Notes under the pieces: model-generated | Databases searched by the model: none | Told to the model about the DNA's origin: nothing | The model's input: only the letters and a program-made list of their open reading frames with translations | Shown here: in pieces, positions 24,843 to 35,176 of the stretch | How positions within the stretch are numbered: the stretch's first letter is position 1 | Layout: each line of letters begins with the position of its first letter | Made by a program: the position numbers and the translations under genes | Assembly: GCA_025751475.1 (NCBI GenBank) | Contig: JAOWLD010000001.1 | Coordinates: 62,001-126,000 of the forward strand | Source of the DNA: Rhodobacteraceae bacterium XHP0102 | GTDB lineage: Bacteria > Pseudomonadota > Alphaproteobacteria > Rhodobacterales > Rhodobacteraceae | Direction: 5' to 3' | Length of the DNA stretch: 64,000 nucleotides

Positions 24843-26693
24843 TTACAGTGTGATCTTGAATTTGGAAAAACCCTGGGAGGATTGCCCTTGATAGATCAGG
24901 CCGCGATCTTGGGCGTCTTGGGTCAAATCTTGCGCGCCACGACCTGTTTCAAACATTGCGACCCTACCGCCAAGGGGCGTAAAACGCCAAGGTGTCTCTG
25001 CCGCGATCCTCAAAGGAGCGTTGCGCGTGATATAGTCGGCCAAGATATTTTCCACCGCTGGCGCGTTGTGCATGACCAAGCAAGCCCGTCCGCGCGCGGG
25101 GGCATCGAAATGCCCGCCGCCGCCCGCACGATAGGAATTTGTCGCCACTAAAAAGCGCATCTCGTCATCTATTGGACGGCCCCGATAGGTGATGGCTTCC
25201 ACACGCGAAGCTTTTGGGTCGCGCAAAAGACCTGTGCCATCGTAGCGGGCGGGTTTCGCCAGATTGATCTCGTATTCCAAGCCGTAAATCGTGTCGAAAT
25301 TATAACTCATGGCTTGCGGGTCGATCAGGTCACTGGGCTGGTCTTTGATCTGTGCAAAACACGCAGCGCTGCGTTCAAGCCAGTCTCGCAAATCCGCGCC
25401 TGTGACCTCAACCACTTCTAAACTGTTGGGATAGAGGCAGATTTCAGCGGTGTGTTTGCGCAAAAGATCGCCTTTTGGAATGTCGATGTAATGCAGCGGT
25501 CCCGCCCTGCCGCCTGCTTTATAGGGGGCCACTGCCGCCAAAAGGGGCAGGTCGCTGACGCCTATATGTTCGGCCAAATACCGTTTGGCCGCATCTTGTT
25601 GCGCGTGGGCAAGCAATGTGCCGATCTGGCAAGAGCCAAGCATTGAAAAATAACTGTGGAGCCGCGTATGGGTCGTACCAATCGGGCTGCGAATGTGCTG
25701 CAACACGCGATTATGAATGGGTTGTTCTGGCGGCTTTGGATGGGCTTGGGGGCGCAGCATATAATGCGCGCCGTGGCTTGCCATAACGCGCCATCTGTCT
25801 TGGCTTTGTGCCAATGTCAAATGGAGGATGCCCAGACCATACCCCCAAAATTTGGGCTGCACCGCGCCGCGCCCGTGAATGCGACCGCGATAGTGGTCAA
25901 GCGCGGGCAAGGTTTCGGATTTTGCGACCGCGGGATGAGGGAATATTTGATGCGTATGACCAAAGATCATGGCATCAATCTGTGGAATTGCGGCCACCGC
26001 ATAGGCGGCATTTTCGCCTGATGGATCATTGCCTGTGCGGTCAAGACCACTGTGGCATAGCGCCACCACAATATCCGCACCTTCGGCCTTAAGCGTTTTG
26101 GCCAACTGCGCGGCGGTCGCGGCAATATCGCTGACGCTGACCCGCCCACAAAGATGGGCGCGGTCCCATTTCAAGATTTGCGGCGGCACAAACCCGATCA
26201 GGCCTATGCTCACGTCATGGGGGTTTCCCATAGTGTCGGTGAACTGCCGTTTGAGGATCACGGATTTCTGGAAGGTGTCGTGGCTGTCAATCTCGGTGAC
26301 ATTTGATACGATCACTGGAAAATTTGCCGATTGTGCAATCTGACGGGCGAAATCCAACCCGTAATTGAAATCGTGGTTGCCAAGGCCCATGGCATCATAC
26401 CCCAGCGCATTCATGGCCGTGATCATCGGATGGGGTTCATCCTCGCTTGCGGCCACATCACCTAAGGGCGTGCCCTGTATCGTGTCTCCATTGTCCAGCA
26501 AAAGCACATTTGGAAAGGCCCCGCGTAGCTTGGATATCGTGGGCGCAAGTGCATCAAGCCCCCGTGACGGGTCGGGACGATCGTGGAAGTAGTCATATTG
26601 GGTTAAATGCGCGTGAAGATCCGTGGTCGCCAACAGCGTAACCTTAAGCCCTGCTTTGGAATGGGTTTCTGTTTTCCTGTTTGGTGCAGCCAA
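24843..26693 (-). CDS. cpdB: 2',3'-cyclic-nucleotide 2'-phosphodiesterase/3'-nucleotidase, no signal peptide
   Basis: 616 residues. The N-terminal calcineurin-like metallophosphoesterase domain has TTDLHAHL (about 22-29), LLLDNGDTIQGTPLG, GLGNHDFNYG and MIFGHTHQIFPHP as metal and catalytic motifs. The C-terminal 5'-nucleotidase domain covers about 370-590. CpdB normally acts in the periplasm, but here translation opens with TTG (26693) after AAGGG, a stop codon lies just upstream, and the first 17 residues are polar. A cytoplasmic location is therefore implied, unless export uses another route. It stands alone between ffs and nudC. Confidence 0.87.
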   Translation of the reverse strand: MAAPNRKTETHSKAGLKVTLLATTDLHAHLTQYDYFHDRPDPSRGLDALAPTISKLRGAFPNVLLLDNGDTIQGTPLGDVAASEDEPHPMITAMNALGYDAMGLGNHDFNYGLDFARQIAQSANFPVIVSNVTEIDSHDTFQKSVILKRQFTDTMGNPHDVSIGLIGFVPPQILKWDRAHLCGRVSVSDIAATAAQLAKTLKAEGADIVVALCHSGLDRTGNDPSGENAAYAVAAIPQIDAMIFGHTHQIFPHPAVAKSETLPALDHYRGRIHGRGAVQPKFWGYGLGILHLTLAQSQDRWRVMASHGAHYMLRPQAHPKPPEQPIHNRVLQHIRSPIGTTHTRLHSYFSMLGSCQIGTLLAHAQQDAAKRYLAEHIGVSDLPLLAAVAPYKAGGRAGPLHYIDIPKGDLLRKHTAEICLYPNSLEVVEVTGADLRDWLERSAACFAQIKDQPSDLIDPQAMSYNFDTIYGLEYEINLAKPARYDGTGLLRDPKASRVEAITYRGRPIDDEMRFLVATNSYRAGGGGHFDAPARGRACLVMHNAPAVENILADYITRNAPLRIAAETPWRFTPLGGRVAMFETGRGAQDLTQDAQDRGLIYQGQSSQGFSKFKITL

Positions 26694-26812
26694 TGGTCAA
26701 CCCTTTTCTATGCTTTGGTATTAGGGTCCGATCTGCTCCGTTTGGCAAGCCAAATGCGGTTGCGCCTTCATCATCTCTCTGGCAGCTTGCGCCGTGAAAA
26801 AAGGATCACACA

Positions 26813-27805
26813 ATGCCCCTACTTCAGACTGCCCCTGCTGTGACGTTTGGGGGATCGCATCTGGATCGTGCGGCGCAGCTGCGCGATGATCAGGCTGCAT
26901 TGGCAGAGATCGCCGTTGTCCAAATCATAGTGTTTTGGCGCGGCAAGGTTTTGTGCCACCGCGATGCTCAGACAGGTGCAGCACGGCTTTGTTTTTTGGA
27001 ACGCAATGCCAAGCTTCTGGACCATTGCGCGGTGGGGTCTCAGATGTTTTTGGGGCTTTCTGAGGTGGGCGCGGGCTATTTTGCGCGTGAATTGCGCGAT
27101 TGGACCCCTGAATTGCCCGATGATGTGACGCTCAACGCTTTTTCTGATCAGTCTGAACAGGTGCATCCAGACGCGCCAGAGGGGGCCGTCTTTTTGGAGC
27201 TGCGCAGCATCATGATGACGCTGTCCCCGCGCGAGGCGGAAGTGGCCGCAACCGCGCGTGCATTGTTAAATTGGCACGGAACGCATGGGTTTTGTGCGCG
27301 CTGTGGCAGCGCCTCTGACATCGTTCAGGCGGGGTGGCAGCGCAAATGCCCGCGCTGCGGGGCATCCCATTTCCCGCGCACGGATCCCGTGGTGATTATG
27401 TTGGTGACATATCATGACCGCGTGCTTTTGGGACGCTCGCATGGCTGGCCTGCGGGGATGTATTCCGCCTTGGCGGGGTTCGTTGAACCAGGAGAGACGA
27501 TCGAGGCGGCCGTGCGGCGTGAGGTGTTGGAAGAGGTGGGCATTACCACGGCGCGTGTCGCCTATATCGCTGATCAACCATGGCCTTATCCCAATTCCCT
27601 GATGTTTGGATGTGTCGCGGAGGCCACGAGCACGCAGATCACCCTCGACCCCAATGAATTGGATGATGCGCGCTGGTTGACACGGCAAGAGGCGATGGAT
27701 GTCTTTTGTGGGTCACACCCAGACATATCTTCGCCGCGGAAAGGGGCCATTGCGCGGTTTTTACTGGAAAACTGGTTGGCGGATCGGTTTGTATCACAGC
27801 CATAG
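26813..27805 (+). CDS. nudC: NAD(+)/NADH diphosphatase NudC
   Basis: 330 residues with the NudC plan. After an N-terminal domain comes a zinc ribbon (Cys161, Cys164, Cys179, Cys182). The Nudix box follows (GFVEPGETIEAAVRRE, then VLEEVG, about 222-243), then the NADH-specific motif QPWPYPNSLM, with Tyr in place of the usual Phe. NudC cleaves NAD(H) and removes NAD caps from RNA. ATG 26813 is preceded by an AAGGA-like site. It is divergent from cpdB; the SRPBCC gene follows on the same strand after 99 bp. Confidence 0.94.
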   Translation: MPLLQTAPAVTFGGSHLDRAAQLRDDQAALAEIAVVQIIVFWRGKVLCHRDAQTGAARLCFLERNAKLLDHCAVGSQMFLGLSEVGAGYFARELRDWTPELPDDVTLNAFSDQSEQVHPDAPEGAVFLELRSIMMTLSPREAEVAATARALLNWHGTHGFCARCGSASDIVQAGWQRKCPRCGASHFPRTDPVVIMLVTYHDRVLLGRSHGWPAGMYSALAGFVEPGETIEAAVRREVLEEVGITTARVAYIADQPWPYPNSLMFGCVAEATSTQITLDPNELDDARWLTRQEAMDVFCGSHPDISSPRKGAIARFLLENWLADRFVSQP

Positions 27806-27904
27806 GCTTGGCGTGCAGGATATAATGCGCAAGGCTTTGGGTGATTTGGCCAGAAAACACCCAAAGCCTGTGCGAAATGGCGGCGATGATGGGGGTGATG
27901 GAAC

Positions 27905-28375
27905 ATGAAATTCAAAGCAACGGAAGATATTGATGCCCCGCTTGAGCTTGTTTTCGAGCGGTTTTGTGACTTTCGACATATCGAAGACGAGCTTACTGGA
28001 CGCGGCGCAAAATTGACCCGAGAGGGTGGGTGGGTGCAGCCGCGCAAAGGTGCGTCTTGGTCGGGTGAAATCAAATTGCGCGGCCGTGCGCGGCCTGTCT
28101 CTTCGCAGATTACAAGCTTGATCCATGAAGAAGCTCTGACGATTGAAAGCCAGATCGGTGGGATGCAGAGCCTCTATGAATTGCGGTTTCAAGGGATCAA
28201 TCCGCAAATGTCCCGCGTGAGTGCAACGCTTGAATTAAAACCCACCACTTTGAGCGCGCGTCTGGTCATCCAGTCTTTGAAGCTTGCACGTGGGCGGGTT
28301 TTGCAGCGGATGACGGGCTATTTGGTGCGCCGAGGCAATGAGGTGGAGGCGGAATTTCGCGCCTCGCTGGGCTAA
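27905..28375 (+). CDS. SRPBCC (START-like) family protein
   Basis: 156 residues that begin MKFKATEDIDAPLELVFERF, the common opening of polyketide-cyclase/START-like ligand-binding domains: a beta strand followed by two short helices. Alternating beta segments and a long C-terminal amphipathic helix complete the domain. Ligand and role cannot be inferred. A GGGGGTGATGG stretch precedes the ATG. The stop lies one base from that of the convergent DMT transporter, leaving no room for a terminator. Confidence 0.78.
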   Translation: MKFKATEDIDAPLELVFERFCDFRHIEDELTGRGAKLTREGGWVQPRKGASWSGEIKLRGRARPVSSQITSLIHEEALTIESQIGGMQSLYELRFQGINPQMSRVSATLELKPTTLSARLVIQSLKLARGRVLQRMTGYLVRRGNEVEAEFRASLG

Positions 28376-28376
28376 T

Positions 28377-29297
28377 CTAGCCTTGCGGGGTCATGGCCTT
28401 GCGTTGCCGTGCGCGTTCAAGCCCCAATTTGCGTTCGCGTAAAATGATCGCAATGCCCGCAGCGATGATGATCGTGGCCCCCAACAGCATGGTGCCGCTT
28501 GGGACCTCGTCAAAAACCATATATCCTACGCCAAGCGCCAGAAGCATGGAGCTGTATTCAAAAGGCGCAATCAAGGAGGCATCGGCCTCGCGGTAGCTGG
28601 AGGTAAGCAGAATTTGCCCCACGCCGCCAAGCAGCCCTGCGAGGATCAACAGCCCTGCCTCCCGCAGATCGGGGATCACCCAACCCCAAGGGAGGGTCAA
28701 CAGTGACAGCGCCGTGGCCGTGATCGAGAACCAAAAGACAATCGCGGAGGTGCTTTCTGTGGCGACCATCTTGCGCACGAAAACTTGTGCGAGGGCTGCG
28801 CACACCGCGCTCATCAACACAATCATCGCACCAAGCGCCTCGGCATGGGTGGTATCTGCCGCATCCAAGCTCAGGCGTGGGGACAAGACGATCACAACAC
28901 CCACCATGCCCAATGCGACCATGCCAAGGCGAAAGAGGCGCACATCTTCACCGAGGAACATTGCCGCGAAAACCACCACCAAAATCGGCGCCGCATATCC
29001 AATCGCTGTGACTTCTGGCAATGGCAAAAGGCCAAGCCCCGCAAAGCCCAGACCCATCGAGCTGGTGCCAATCACCCCGCGCCAGACGTGTCCCATGGGT
29101 GAGACAGTGCGCAGCCCGCTTGACAGCTCATGCCGATACCAGAGCCACGCCATGATTACGGGGATCGCAAAAAAAGATCGGAAAAACACAGCCTGACCAG
29201 GCGGAACATGATCGGATGTGGCCTTGATGAGCGCAGCCATGGCCACAAAGACGCAAACGGAGGCGATTTTATAGGCAATGCCGCGCAGCGGATTCAT
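28377..29297 (-). CDS. DMT superfamily transporter with two EamA domains
   Basis: 306 residues with about ten hydrophobic helices in two EamA repeats (about 5-140 and 150-290). It starts MNPLRGIAYKIASVCVFVAM and ends in a basic cytoplasmic tail (RERKLGLERARQRK). Family members export amino acids or other metabolites, or import small solutes; the substrate is not deducible. The gene lies 65 bp downstream of the pheA stop on the same strand and could share its transcript. That proximity alone is weak evidence for an aromatic substrate. Confidence 0.86.
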   Translation of the reverse strand: MNPLRGIAYKIASVCVFVAMAALIKATSDHVPPGQAVFFRSFFAIPVIMAWLWYRHELSSGLRTVSPMGHVWRGVIGTSSMGLGFAGLGLLPLPEVTAIGYAAPILVVVFAAMFLGEDVRLFRLGMVALGMVGVVIVLSPRLSLDAADTTHAEALGAMIVLMSAVCAALAQVFVRKMVATESTSAIVFWFSITATALSLLTLPWGWVIPDLREAGLLILAGLLGGVGQILLTSSYREADASLIAPFEYSSMLLALGVGYMVFDEVPSGTMLLGATIIIAAGIAIILRERKLGLERARQRKAMTPQG

Positions 29298-29362
29298 TTC
29301 AAAGGCTTTCCAATCAGGATAGCGCGACCATGCGCCCCGCGATTGCCTCTGGCAAGTGCGGA

Positions 29363-30217
29363 TTACGCGCCGTAATCGCGGCTGGGGTCGGCTGGATAGC
29401 TTCCCAAGATTCGCAATTCACTTGTGAAATACTCCAATTCCTCAAGTGCCAACTGCACCGCGCGATCATCGGGATGCCCCTCGATATCGGCATAAAACTG
29501 TGTTGCTGAGAATGAGCCGCCGACCATGTAGCTTTCAAGTTTGGTCATATTCACGCCATTGGTCGCGAACCCCCCCATCGCCTTATACAGTGCCGCAGGG
29601 ATGTTGCGGACGCGAAACACGAAGGTGGTCATCATATGTGGCGCGCGGGGGCTGAGATCGGCTTTCGGCTCCATGATGAGAAAGCGCGTGCGGTTGCTGT
29701 CTTGATCTTCGATGTGGCGGGCCAGAATATCCAGATCGTAAATCTCGGCTGCAAGTTCCGATGCCAGCGCAGCTTTGCTTGGCTCACCCCAAGCGGCCAC
29801 ATCACGCGCCGCGCGGGCATTGTCGGTGGTGACACAGCCTTTTATATTGTTTTCTTTCAAGAATTTTGAGCATTGCGGCAAAAGCACGAGATGTGACCAT
29901 GCCTCGCGCACATCGCTGAGACGTGCACCTTTGACCCCCAAAAGATTGATGTGAACACGCACGAAAGCTTCGCCCACGATGTAAAGGCCGCTTTCGGGCA
30001 GCAGACGGTGGATATCCGCCACGCGGCCATAGGTGGTGTTTTCGACAGGCACCATCGCGGCTTTGGCGCGGCCATCCCGCACGGCTTCCATCGTTTCCTC
30101 GAAACTGGCGCACGGCAGCACATCCCAGTCGGGCCGCGCTTCGCGGCAGGCTTGGTGTGAATATGCGCCAAGTTCGCCTTGGAAGGCGATACGGGGTGAA
30201 TGCGAGGTTACAGTCAT
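29363..30217 (-). CDS. pheA: Prephenate dehydratase
   Basis: 284 residues. The N-terminal prephenate dehydratase domain starts IAFQGELGAYSHQAC. It includes VPVENTTYGRVADIHRLL and the catalytic-site stretch NRTRFLIM. A C-terminal ACT domain (about 190-275, with TKLESYM) is the usual phenylalanine-feedback module. It converts prephenate to phenylpyruvate. The chorismate mutase domain of E. coli PheA is absent, as in other alphaproteobacteria. ATG 30217 was chosen because the PDT fold begins at once; the longer frame upstream is not family-like. It is divergent from the cytochrome c gene. Confidence 0.95.
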   Translation of the reverse strand: MTVTSHSPRIAFQGELGAYSHQACREARPDWDVLPCASFEETMEAVRDGRAKAAMVPVENTTYGRVADIHRLLPESGLYIVGEAFVRVHINLLGVKGARLSDVREAWSHLVLLPQCSKFLKENNIKGCVTTDNARAARDVAAWGEPSKAALASELAAEIYDLDILARHIEDQDSNRTRFLIMEPKADLSPRAPHMMTTFVFRVRNIPAALYKAMGGFATNGVNMTKLESYMVGGSFSATQFYADIEGHPDDRAVQLALEELEYFTSELRILGSYPADPSRDYGA

Positions 30218-30322
30218 CGTAAAAATTCCAGATGGGCGTTGTGTCGCGCTTCCTATACCTTGCCATCTTGGGATGGAAGACGATAGATAGCGCGAAACTT
30301 GGGCTAGAGAACGGGAACGACC

Positions 30323-30850
30323 ATGTTTGATACAATGACCATCACAAAGGCAGGCGCATCTCTGTGTGCGGCTCTGCTTGCACTTCTCCTTGCTGGTTGG
30401 GCCAGTGACGGGCTTTATTCCGTTGGCACGGCAAGCCATGGTGAGGACCATGTGAGCGGCTACCCCATTATGGTGGCCGATGCTGAAACCGATGCCCCCG
30501 CGGAAGAGGTGGTCGAGGTCTCTTTTGCAGATGTTTACGCCGCAGCTGACGCAGGTGCAGGTGAAGGCCTGTGGCGCCAGTGCCAAGCCTGTCATGCGCT
30601 GGAGCAGGGTGTGAACGGTGTTGGGCCATATATGTATGGTGTTGTCGGTCGCGCGAAACATTCTGTGGATGGGTTTAATTATTCCGATGCTCTGCTGGCG
30701 ATGGAAGGTGACTGGACACCTGAGAACCTGAACGATTTCCTAGAATCGCCGCGCACATATGTGCCAGGCACGGCCATGGCCTATAATGGGATGCGCAAGA
30801 TCGAGGATCGCGCCAATTTGATCGCCTATCTCGCGACCATCGGCAACTGA
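30323..30850 (+). CDS. Membrane-anchored class I cytochrome c (CycM/c552-like)
   Basis: 175 residues. An N-terminal hydrophobic segment (about 11-26) acts as uncleaved anchor. It is followed by an acidic Ala/Glu/Val-rich linker (about 45-75) and a monohaem cytochrome c domain with CQACH (Cys87, Cys90, His91). The Met ligand lies in PGTAMAYNG. Such anchored cytochromes carry electrons from the bc1 complex to terminal oxidases, here plausibly aa3 or cbb3. It is divergent from pheA, and a strong terminator follows. Confidence 0.9.
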   Translation: MFDTMTITKAGASLCAALLALLLAGWASDGLYSVGTASHGEDHVSGYPIMVADAETDAPAEEVVEVSFADVYAAADAGAGEGLWRQCQACHALEQGVNGVGPYMYGVVGRAKHSVDGFNYSDALLAMEGDWTPENLNDFLESPRTYVPGTAMAYNGMRKIEDRANLIAYLATIGN

Positions 30851-30877
30851 CCGCCGTCTGGCATCACAGCTCAAGAC

Positions 30878-30907
30878 AGACCGCCCGCATCGCTGGGCGG
30901 TCTTTTC
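30878..30907 (+). terminator. Intrinsic terminator after the cytochrome c gene
   Basis: AGACCGCCC (30878-30886) pairs perfectly with GGGCGGTCT (30895-30903) around an 8-base loop; a short T-run follows. It lies 28 bp after the stop. Confidence 0.85.
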
Positions 30908-31027
30908 GTATCACAGTTCTGCGCGTCTGTGCGTTCAGGTCTGGTTCTTTGCCGCATGATTGCTAAGTTATCCGTCAGGACCTAATCAACCTGAGCGGTG
31001 GATGAGAAAAATGGCGGGGGTGAGACG

Positions 31028-32899
31028 ATGCGTCATGTGATGAGGCTGCCGAAGACCTTGAAATTGGGCCTAATCGGGGCTGTGGCCCTTGGATGTGCAG
31101 CGGCGCAGGCCATGGCACAAGACCTGATCGAAACCCATGCGATATCGACATTTGGGACGCCGAAATACGCAGCGGATTTTGAGCATCTCGACTATGTAAA
31201 TCCCGATGCCCCCCAAGGTGGTGAGATGTCTTTCTCGTGGTCTTCGGGCACATTTGATTCCCTTCATCCCTATACGCGTGTCGGAAATTCTGCGGTTCTC
31301 GCCACGATTTTCTTTGAATCCCTTTTGACAAGCACGGCGGATGAGATCGGATCGTCTTATTGCTTGTTATGTGAGACGATGCGTTTCCCGCCGACCCGCG
31401 ATTATGTCATCTTCAAATTGCGCAATCAGGCGGCGTTTTCGGACGGCACGCCCGTGACCGCAGATGATGTGTTGTTTTCTTATGAAATTCTGCGGGATGA
31501 GGGTCTGCCCTCGTTTCGGGCGTCCTTGCCCATGACGATTGAAAGCGCCGAAGTGCTTGGCCCGCGTGAGATCAAATTCACGTTCAATCCGAACAGCCCT
31601 ATGCGTGGGCGGATTGAGGCAGCGGGGGGATTGCCCGTGTTCAGCCGCGCCAGCCATGAGGCCTCAGGCTTGGCTTTTGAGGACAGTCGCCTGACCCCTT
31701 TGATCGGGTCAGGGCCTTATATTCTCGGCGAAGCCGAGCCTGGACAGCGCGTGATCTATGTGCGCAACCGCGCGTATTGGGGCAATGACCTGCCGATCAA
31801 TCGCGGTCGTAACAATTTTGACAGCATCCGTATCGAATATTACGGCGATGCCATTGCGGCTTTTGAGGGGTTCAAGGCGGGCAATTATCTGTTCCGTCAG
31901 GAATCAAGCAGCCAGACTTGGGCCACGGGTTATGATTTTCCCCGTCTGAATGAGGGGATCATCCTGCGCGAAGAACTGCCCGATGGATCGATCACCTCGG
32001 GCCAGAGTTTCGCGATGAACCTGCGGCGTGAGAAATTCGCAGACCCGCGCGTGCGCGAGGCGATTGCGCTTATGTTCAACTTTGAATGGACGAACCAGAC
32101 GCTGTTTTATGGCCTTTATGCGCAAAATACCAGTTTCTGGGAAAACACCTATCTTGCGGCTCAGGGCCTGCCCTCGGAGGCGGAATTGGCGATATTGGAG
32201 CCGTTGCAGGACCAATTACCCGCGCGGGTCTTTGCCGAAGATGCGTTTGCCGCCCCCGCGTCTGATCCCGACCGCAGCCTTGATCGCCGTGCGGCGCGGC
32301 GCGCCTCTGCCCTCTTGGAGGATGCAGGGTGGCAGGTTGGCGATGATGGGATGCGCCGCAACTCCGATGGTGCGACCTTGAATGTGGAGTTTCTGAACGC
32401 CAGCCCGCTTTTTGATCGGATTATCAACCCTTATGTCGAAAACCTCCAAGCGATTGGGGTCAATGCTGTGCTGACCCGCGTGGATCCCGCGCAGTTGCAG
32501 CAGCGTCAACGCGATGCTGATTTTGACATCGTGACCGACCATTTTCCCATGGGCTTCGAGCCTGGATCAGGGTTGCGTCAATATTTCGGATCCCTTGGGG
32601 CGGATGAATCCCTGTTCAATGTGATGGGATTGGCCGATGCGGGCGTGGATGCGTTGATCGAAAAAGTGGTCGATGCGGAGACGCAAGAGGACCTTACCCC
32701 CGCGGTGCAGGCCTTGGATCGGGTTTTGCGCGCCCATGTGTTCCGCGTGCCTCAATGGTATAATCCAAACCATTGGGTCGCCTATTATGATATGTATCGA
32801 TACCCAGAAAATTTACCGCCCTATAGTTTGGGGTTCTTGGATTTTTGGTGGGTCGATCCCGAGGCGCAAGCGGCGCTTGAAGAAGAAGGCGTCTTGTAA
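31028..32899 (+). CDS. yejA: Peptide ABC transporter substrate-binding protein, YejA type
   Basis: 623 residues with a signal peptide (hydrophobic [17 protein letters not shown], cleavage after about residue 30). The mature protein is an SBP family 5 (OppA-like) protein. YejA features include [20 protein letters not shown] at the start and [19 protein letters not shown] near the end. Family members bind peptides, microcin C or oligopeptide-like compounds. ATG 31028 follows GGGGGTGAG; a longer frame from 30998 would put a charged tail before the signal. It is the first gene of yejABEF. Confidence 0.92.
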   Translation: MRHVMRLPKTLKLGLIGAVALGCAAAQAMAQDLIETHAISTFGTPKYAADFEHLDYVNPDAPQGGEMSFSWSSGTFDSLHPYTRVGNSAVLATIFFESLLTSTADEIGSSYCLLCETMRFPPTRDYVIFKLRNQAAFSDGTPVTADDVLFSYEILRDEGLPSFRASLPMTIESAEVLGPREIKFTFNPNSPMRGRIEAAGGLPVFSRASHEASGLAFEDSRLTPLIGSGPYILGEAEPGQRVIYVRNRAYWGNDLPINRGRNNFDSIRIEYYGDAIAAFEGFKAGNYLFRQESSSQTWATGYDFPRLNEGIILREELPDGSITSGQSFAMNLRREKFADPRVREAIALMFNFEWTNQTLFYGLYAQNTSFWENTYLAAQGLPSEAELAILEPLQDQLPARVFAEDAFAAPASDPDRSLDRRAARRASALLEDAGWQVGDDGMRRNSDGATLNVEFLNASPLFDRIINPYVENLQAIGVNAVLTRVDPAQLQQRQRDADFDIVTDHFPMGFEPGSGLRQYFGSLGADESLFNVMGLADAGVDALIEKVVDAETQEDLTPAVQALDRVLRAHVFRVPQWYNPNHWVAYYDMYRYPENLPPYSLGFLDFWWVDPEAQAALEEEGVL

Positions 32900-32904
32900 G
32901 CGGC

Positions 32905-34059
32905 ATGGCAAGTTACATTCTCAGACGCCTGCTTTTGATGATCCCGACCTTGTTCGGGATCATGGTGATTAACTTTGCCCTTGTTCAGTTTGTTCCGGGC
33001 GGGCCGATTGAACAGGTGATTGCGCAGCTTGAGGGCGAGGGCGATGTATTCGCGGGCATCTCTGGCGGGGGTGGTGATGCAGGCCAGCAGATGGAGCAGG
33101 TGGGCAATGATTACCAAGGTGCCCGCGGTCTGCCCCCGCAATTCCTTGATCAACTGAAGCTCGAATTCAATTTTGCCCGCCTCGTTTGCGAAGATGGGTT
33201 TATGGGCACACCCAGCTTGCGCGCGCCCGAATGCACGGCCGAAGACATCCCTGCTTTGGAGCGGTTTTTCCTGATGATGGGCGATTACTTGCGCTTTGAT
33301 TTCGGAGAAAGTTATTTTCGGTCGATTTCGGTGGTGGATTTGGTGATTGAGAAACTGCCTGTCTCCATCACCTTGGGGCTGTGGTCGACCCTCATTGCCT
33401 ATCTGGTTTCGATCCCGCTTGGCATCCGCAAGGCCGTGCGCGATGGCAGCCGTTTTGACACTTGGACCAGCGGCTTGATCATTGTGGCCTACGCCATACC
33501 CGGTTTCCTATTTGCGATATTGCTCTTGGTGTTGTTGGCGGGCGGCAGCTATTTCCAGATTTTTCCGCTTCGGGGTCTGACATCCGACAATTGGGAAGAA
33601 TTGAGTCTGTTGGGCAAAATCGGGGATTATTTCTGGCACATCACTTTGCCCGTTCTCGCCTCAACCATTGCGGCCTTTGCCACGCTGACGCTTCTGACCA
33701 AGAACAGCTTTTTGGACGAGATCAAAAAGCAATATGTGATGACCGCCAAGGCCAAAGGGCTATCTGAAGGACGGGTTTTATACGGTCATGTGTTTCGCAA
33801 CGCGATGTTGATCGTGATTGCGGGCTTTCCTGCGGTGTTTGTCTCCGTTTTCTTTGGCGGATCGCTGATCATCGAGACGATTTTTTCGCTCGATGGTTTG
33901 GGGCGGCTTGGGTTTGAAGCTGCGGTAAGCCGCGACTACCCTGTGATTTTTGGCACGCTTTTCGTCTTTGGCCTGATCGGTCTGGTGGTCGGTATTTTGT
34001 CCGATTTGATGTATGTCTGGATTGATCCGCGCATTGACTTTGAGACGCGGGAGGTGTGA
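32905..34059 (+). CDS. yejB: Peptide ABC transporter permease, YejB type
   Basis: 384 residues. TM1 ([20 protein letters not shown]) is followed by the large periplasmic insertion typical of YejB (about 35-135), which is Gly/Glu-rich. Five further TM segments follow, and the EAA-loop stretch [20 protein letters not shown] contacts the ATPase. It forms the inner-membrane channel with YejE. It starts 5 bp after yejA and is followed by yejE without a gap. Confidence 0.94.
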   Translation: MASYILRRLLLMIPTLFGIMVINFALVQFVPGGPIEQVIAQLEGEGDVFAGISGGGGDAGQQMEQVGNDYQGARGLPPQFLDQLKLEFNFARLVCEDGFMGTPSLRAPECTAEDIPALERFFLMMGDYLRFDFGESYFRSISVVDLVIEKLPVSITLGLWSTLIAYLVSIPLGIRKAVRDGSRFDTWTSGLIIVAYAIPGFLFAILLLVLLAGGSYFQIFPLRGLTSDNWEELSLLGKIGDYFWHITLPVLASTIAAFATLTLLTKNSFLDEIKKQYVMTAKAKGLSEGRVLYGHVFRNAMLIVIAGFPAVFVSVFFGGSLIIETIFSLDGLGRLGFEAAVSRDYPVIFGTLFVFGLIGLVVGILSDLMYVWIDPRIDFETREV

Positions 34060-34063
34060 GGCC

Positions 34064-35176
34064 GTGATCACGCTCTCCCCGCTCAACCAGCGCCGCTGGC
34101 GGAATTTCAAGGCCAATCGCCGCGCCTTCTGGTCTCTGATGGTTTTCTTGGTGCTTTATGGGATCAGCCTTTGTGCCGAGTTGGTCGCCAATGACAAGCC
34201 AATTTTGGTGCAATATCGTGGGGCTTATTACACACCGATTTTCAATTTCTATCCTGAAACCGAATTTGGCGGCGATTTTCGGACCGAGGCGGTATATCGC
34301 GACATTGAGGTTCAGTGTTTGATTATTTCTGGTGGGTTGGAGGCCTGTTGGGACGACCCCGAAGGCGTGATTGACGCGGTTCAAACCACGGGGCTTGTCG
34401 ATGGCGCGGAGGTGGCGCAGGGTTGGCTTCTGTGGCCACTTATTCCCTACAGCTACAACACCGTGAATGATCTTGGCCGTGCGGCACCTTCGCCGCCCGA
34501 TGCCAATCACTGGCTTGGCACAGATGACACGGCGCGCGATGTATTGGCCCGTGTGATCCATGGGTTCCGCCTGTCTGTGACATTTGCCCTGATTGTGACC
34601 GTTATGGCCTCGGTGATCGGGATTGCCGCAGGCGCGGTGCAGGGCTATTTCGGCGGTGTCATCGATCTCATTTTTCAGCGCGTGATCGAGATTTGGGGCG
34701 CGACCCCAAGCCTTTATATCATCATCATCGTTGCAGCTATTTTCACGATGGATTTCTGGCTTTTGGTCTTCTTGATGGTGCTCTTTGGCTGGACATCTCT
34801 GGTTGGTGTGGTGCGGGCCGAATTCTTGCGCGCGCGCAATTTTGAATATGTGCGCGCGGCGCGCGCCCTTGGCGTCTCGGATCGGGTTATCATGTTCCGT
34901 CACGTGCTGCCAAATGCCATGGTGGCCACGCTGACCATGCTGCCCTTTATCGTCACGGGCACAATTGGATCTTTGGCGGCCTTGGATTTCTTGGGTTTTG
35001 GCTTGCCCTCATCCGCCCCGTCTTTGGGTGAAATGACCTTGCAAGCCAAGAACAACCTGCAAGCGCCATGGTTGGCCTTCACCGCGTTTTTTGCCTTTGC
35101 GATCATGTTATCGCTCTTGGTGTTTATTTTTGAGGGGGTGCGCGATGCGTTCGACCCCAGAAAGACCTTCCGATGA
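34064..35176 (+). CDS. yejE: Peptide ABC transporter permease, YejE type
   Basis: About 370 residues opening with a GTG at 34064 (ITLSPLNQRRWRNFKANRRA), preceded by GAGGTGTGAGG; the frame extends back to 34013 but overlaps yejB. TM1 follows the basic N-terminus, then a periplasmic region (about 50-150). The C-terminal permease domain has the EAA-like VRAARALGVSDRVIMFRHVL. It is the second channel subunit. The stop overlaps the yejF start as ATGA. Confidence 0.94.
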   Translation: MITLSPLNQRRWRNFKANRRAFWSLMVFLVLYGISLCAELVANDKPILVQYRGAYYTPIFNFYPETEFGGDFRTEAVYRDIEVQCLIISGGLEACWDDPEGVIDAVQTTGLVDGAEVAQGWLLWPLIPYSYNTVNDLGRAAPSPPDANHWLGTDDTARDVLARVIHGFRLSVTFALIVTVMASVIGIAAGAVQGYFGGVIDLIFQRVIEIWGATPSLYIIIIVAAIFTMDFWLLVFLMVLFGWTSLVGVVRAEFLRARNFEYVRAARALGVSDRVIMFRHVLPNAMVATLTMLPFIVTGTIGSLAALDFLGFGLPSSAPSLGEMTLQAKNNLQAPWLAFTAFFAFAIMLSLLVFIFEGVRDAFDPRKTFR

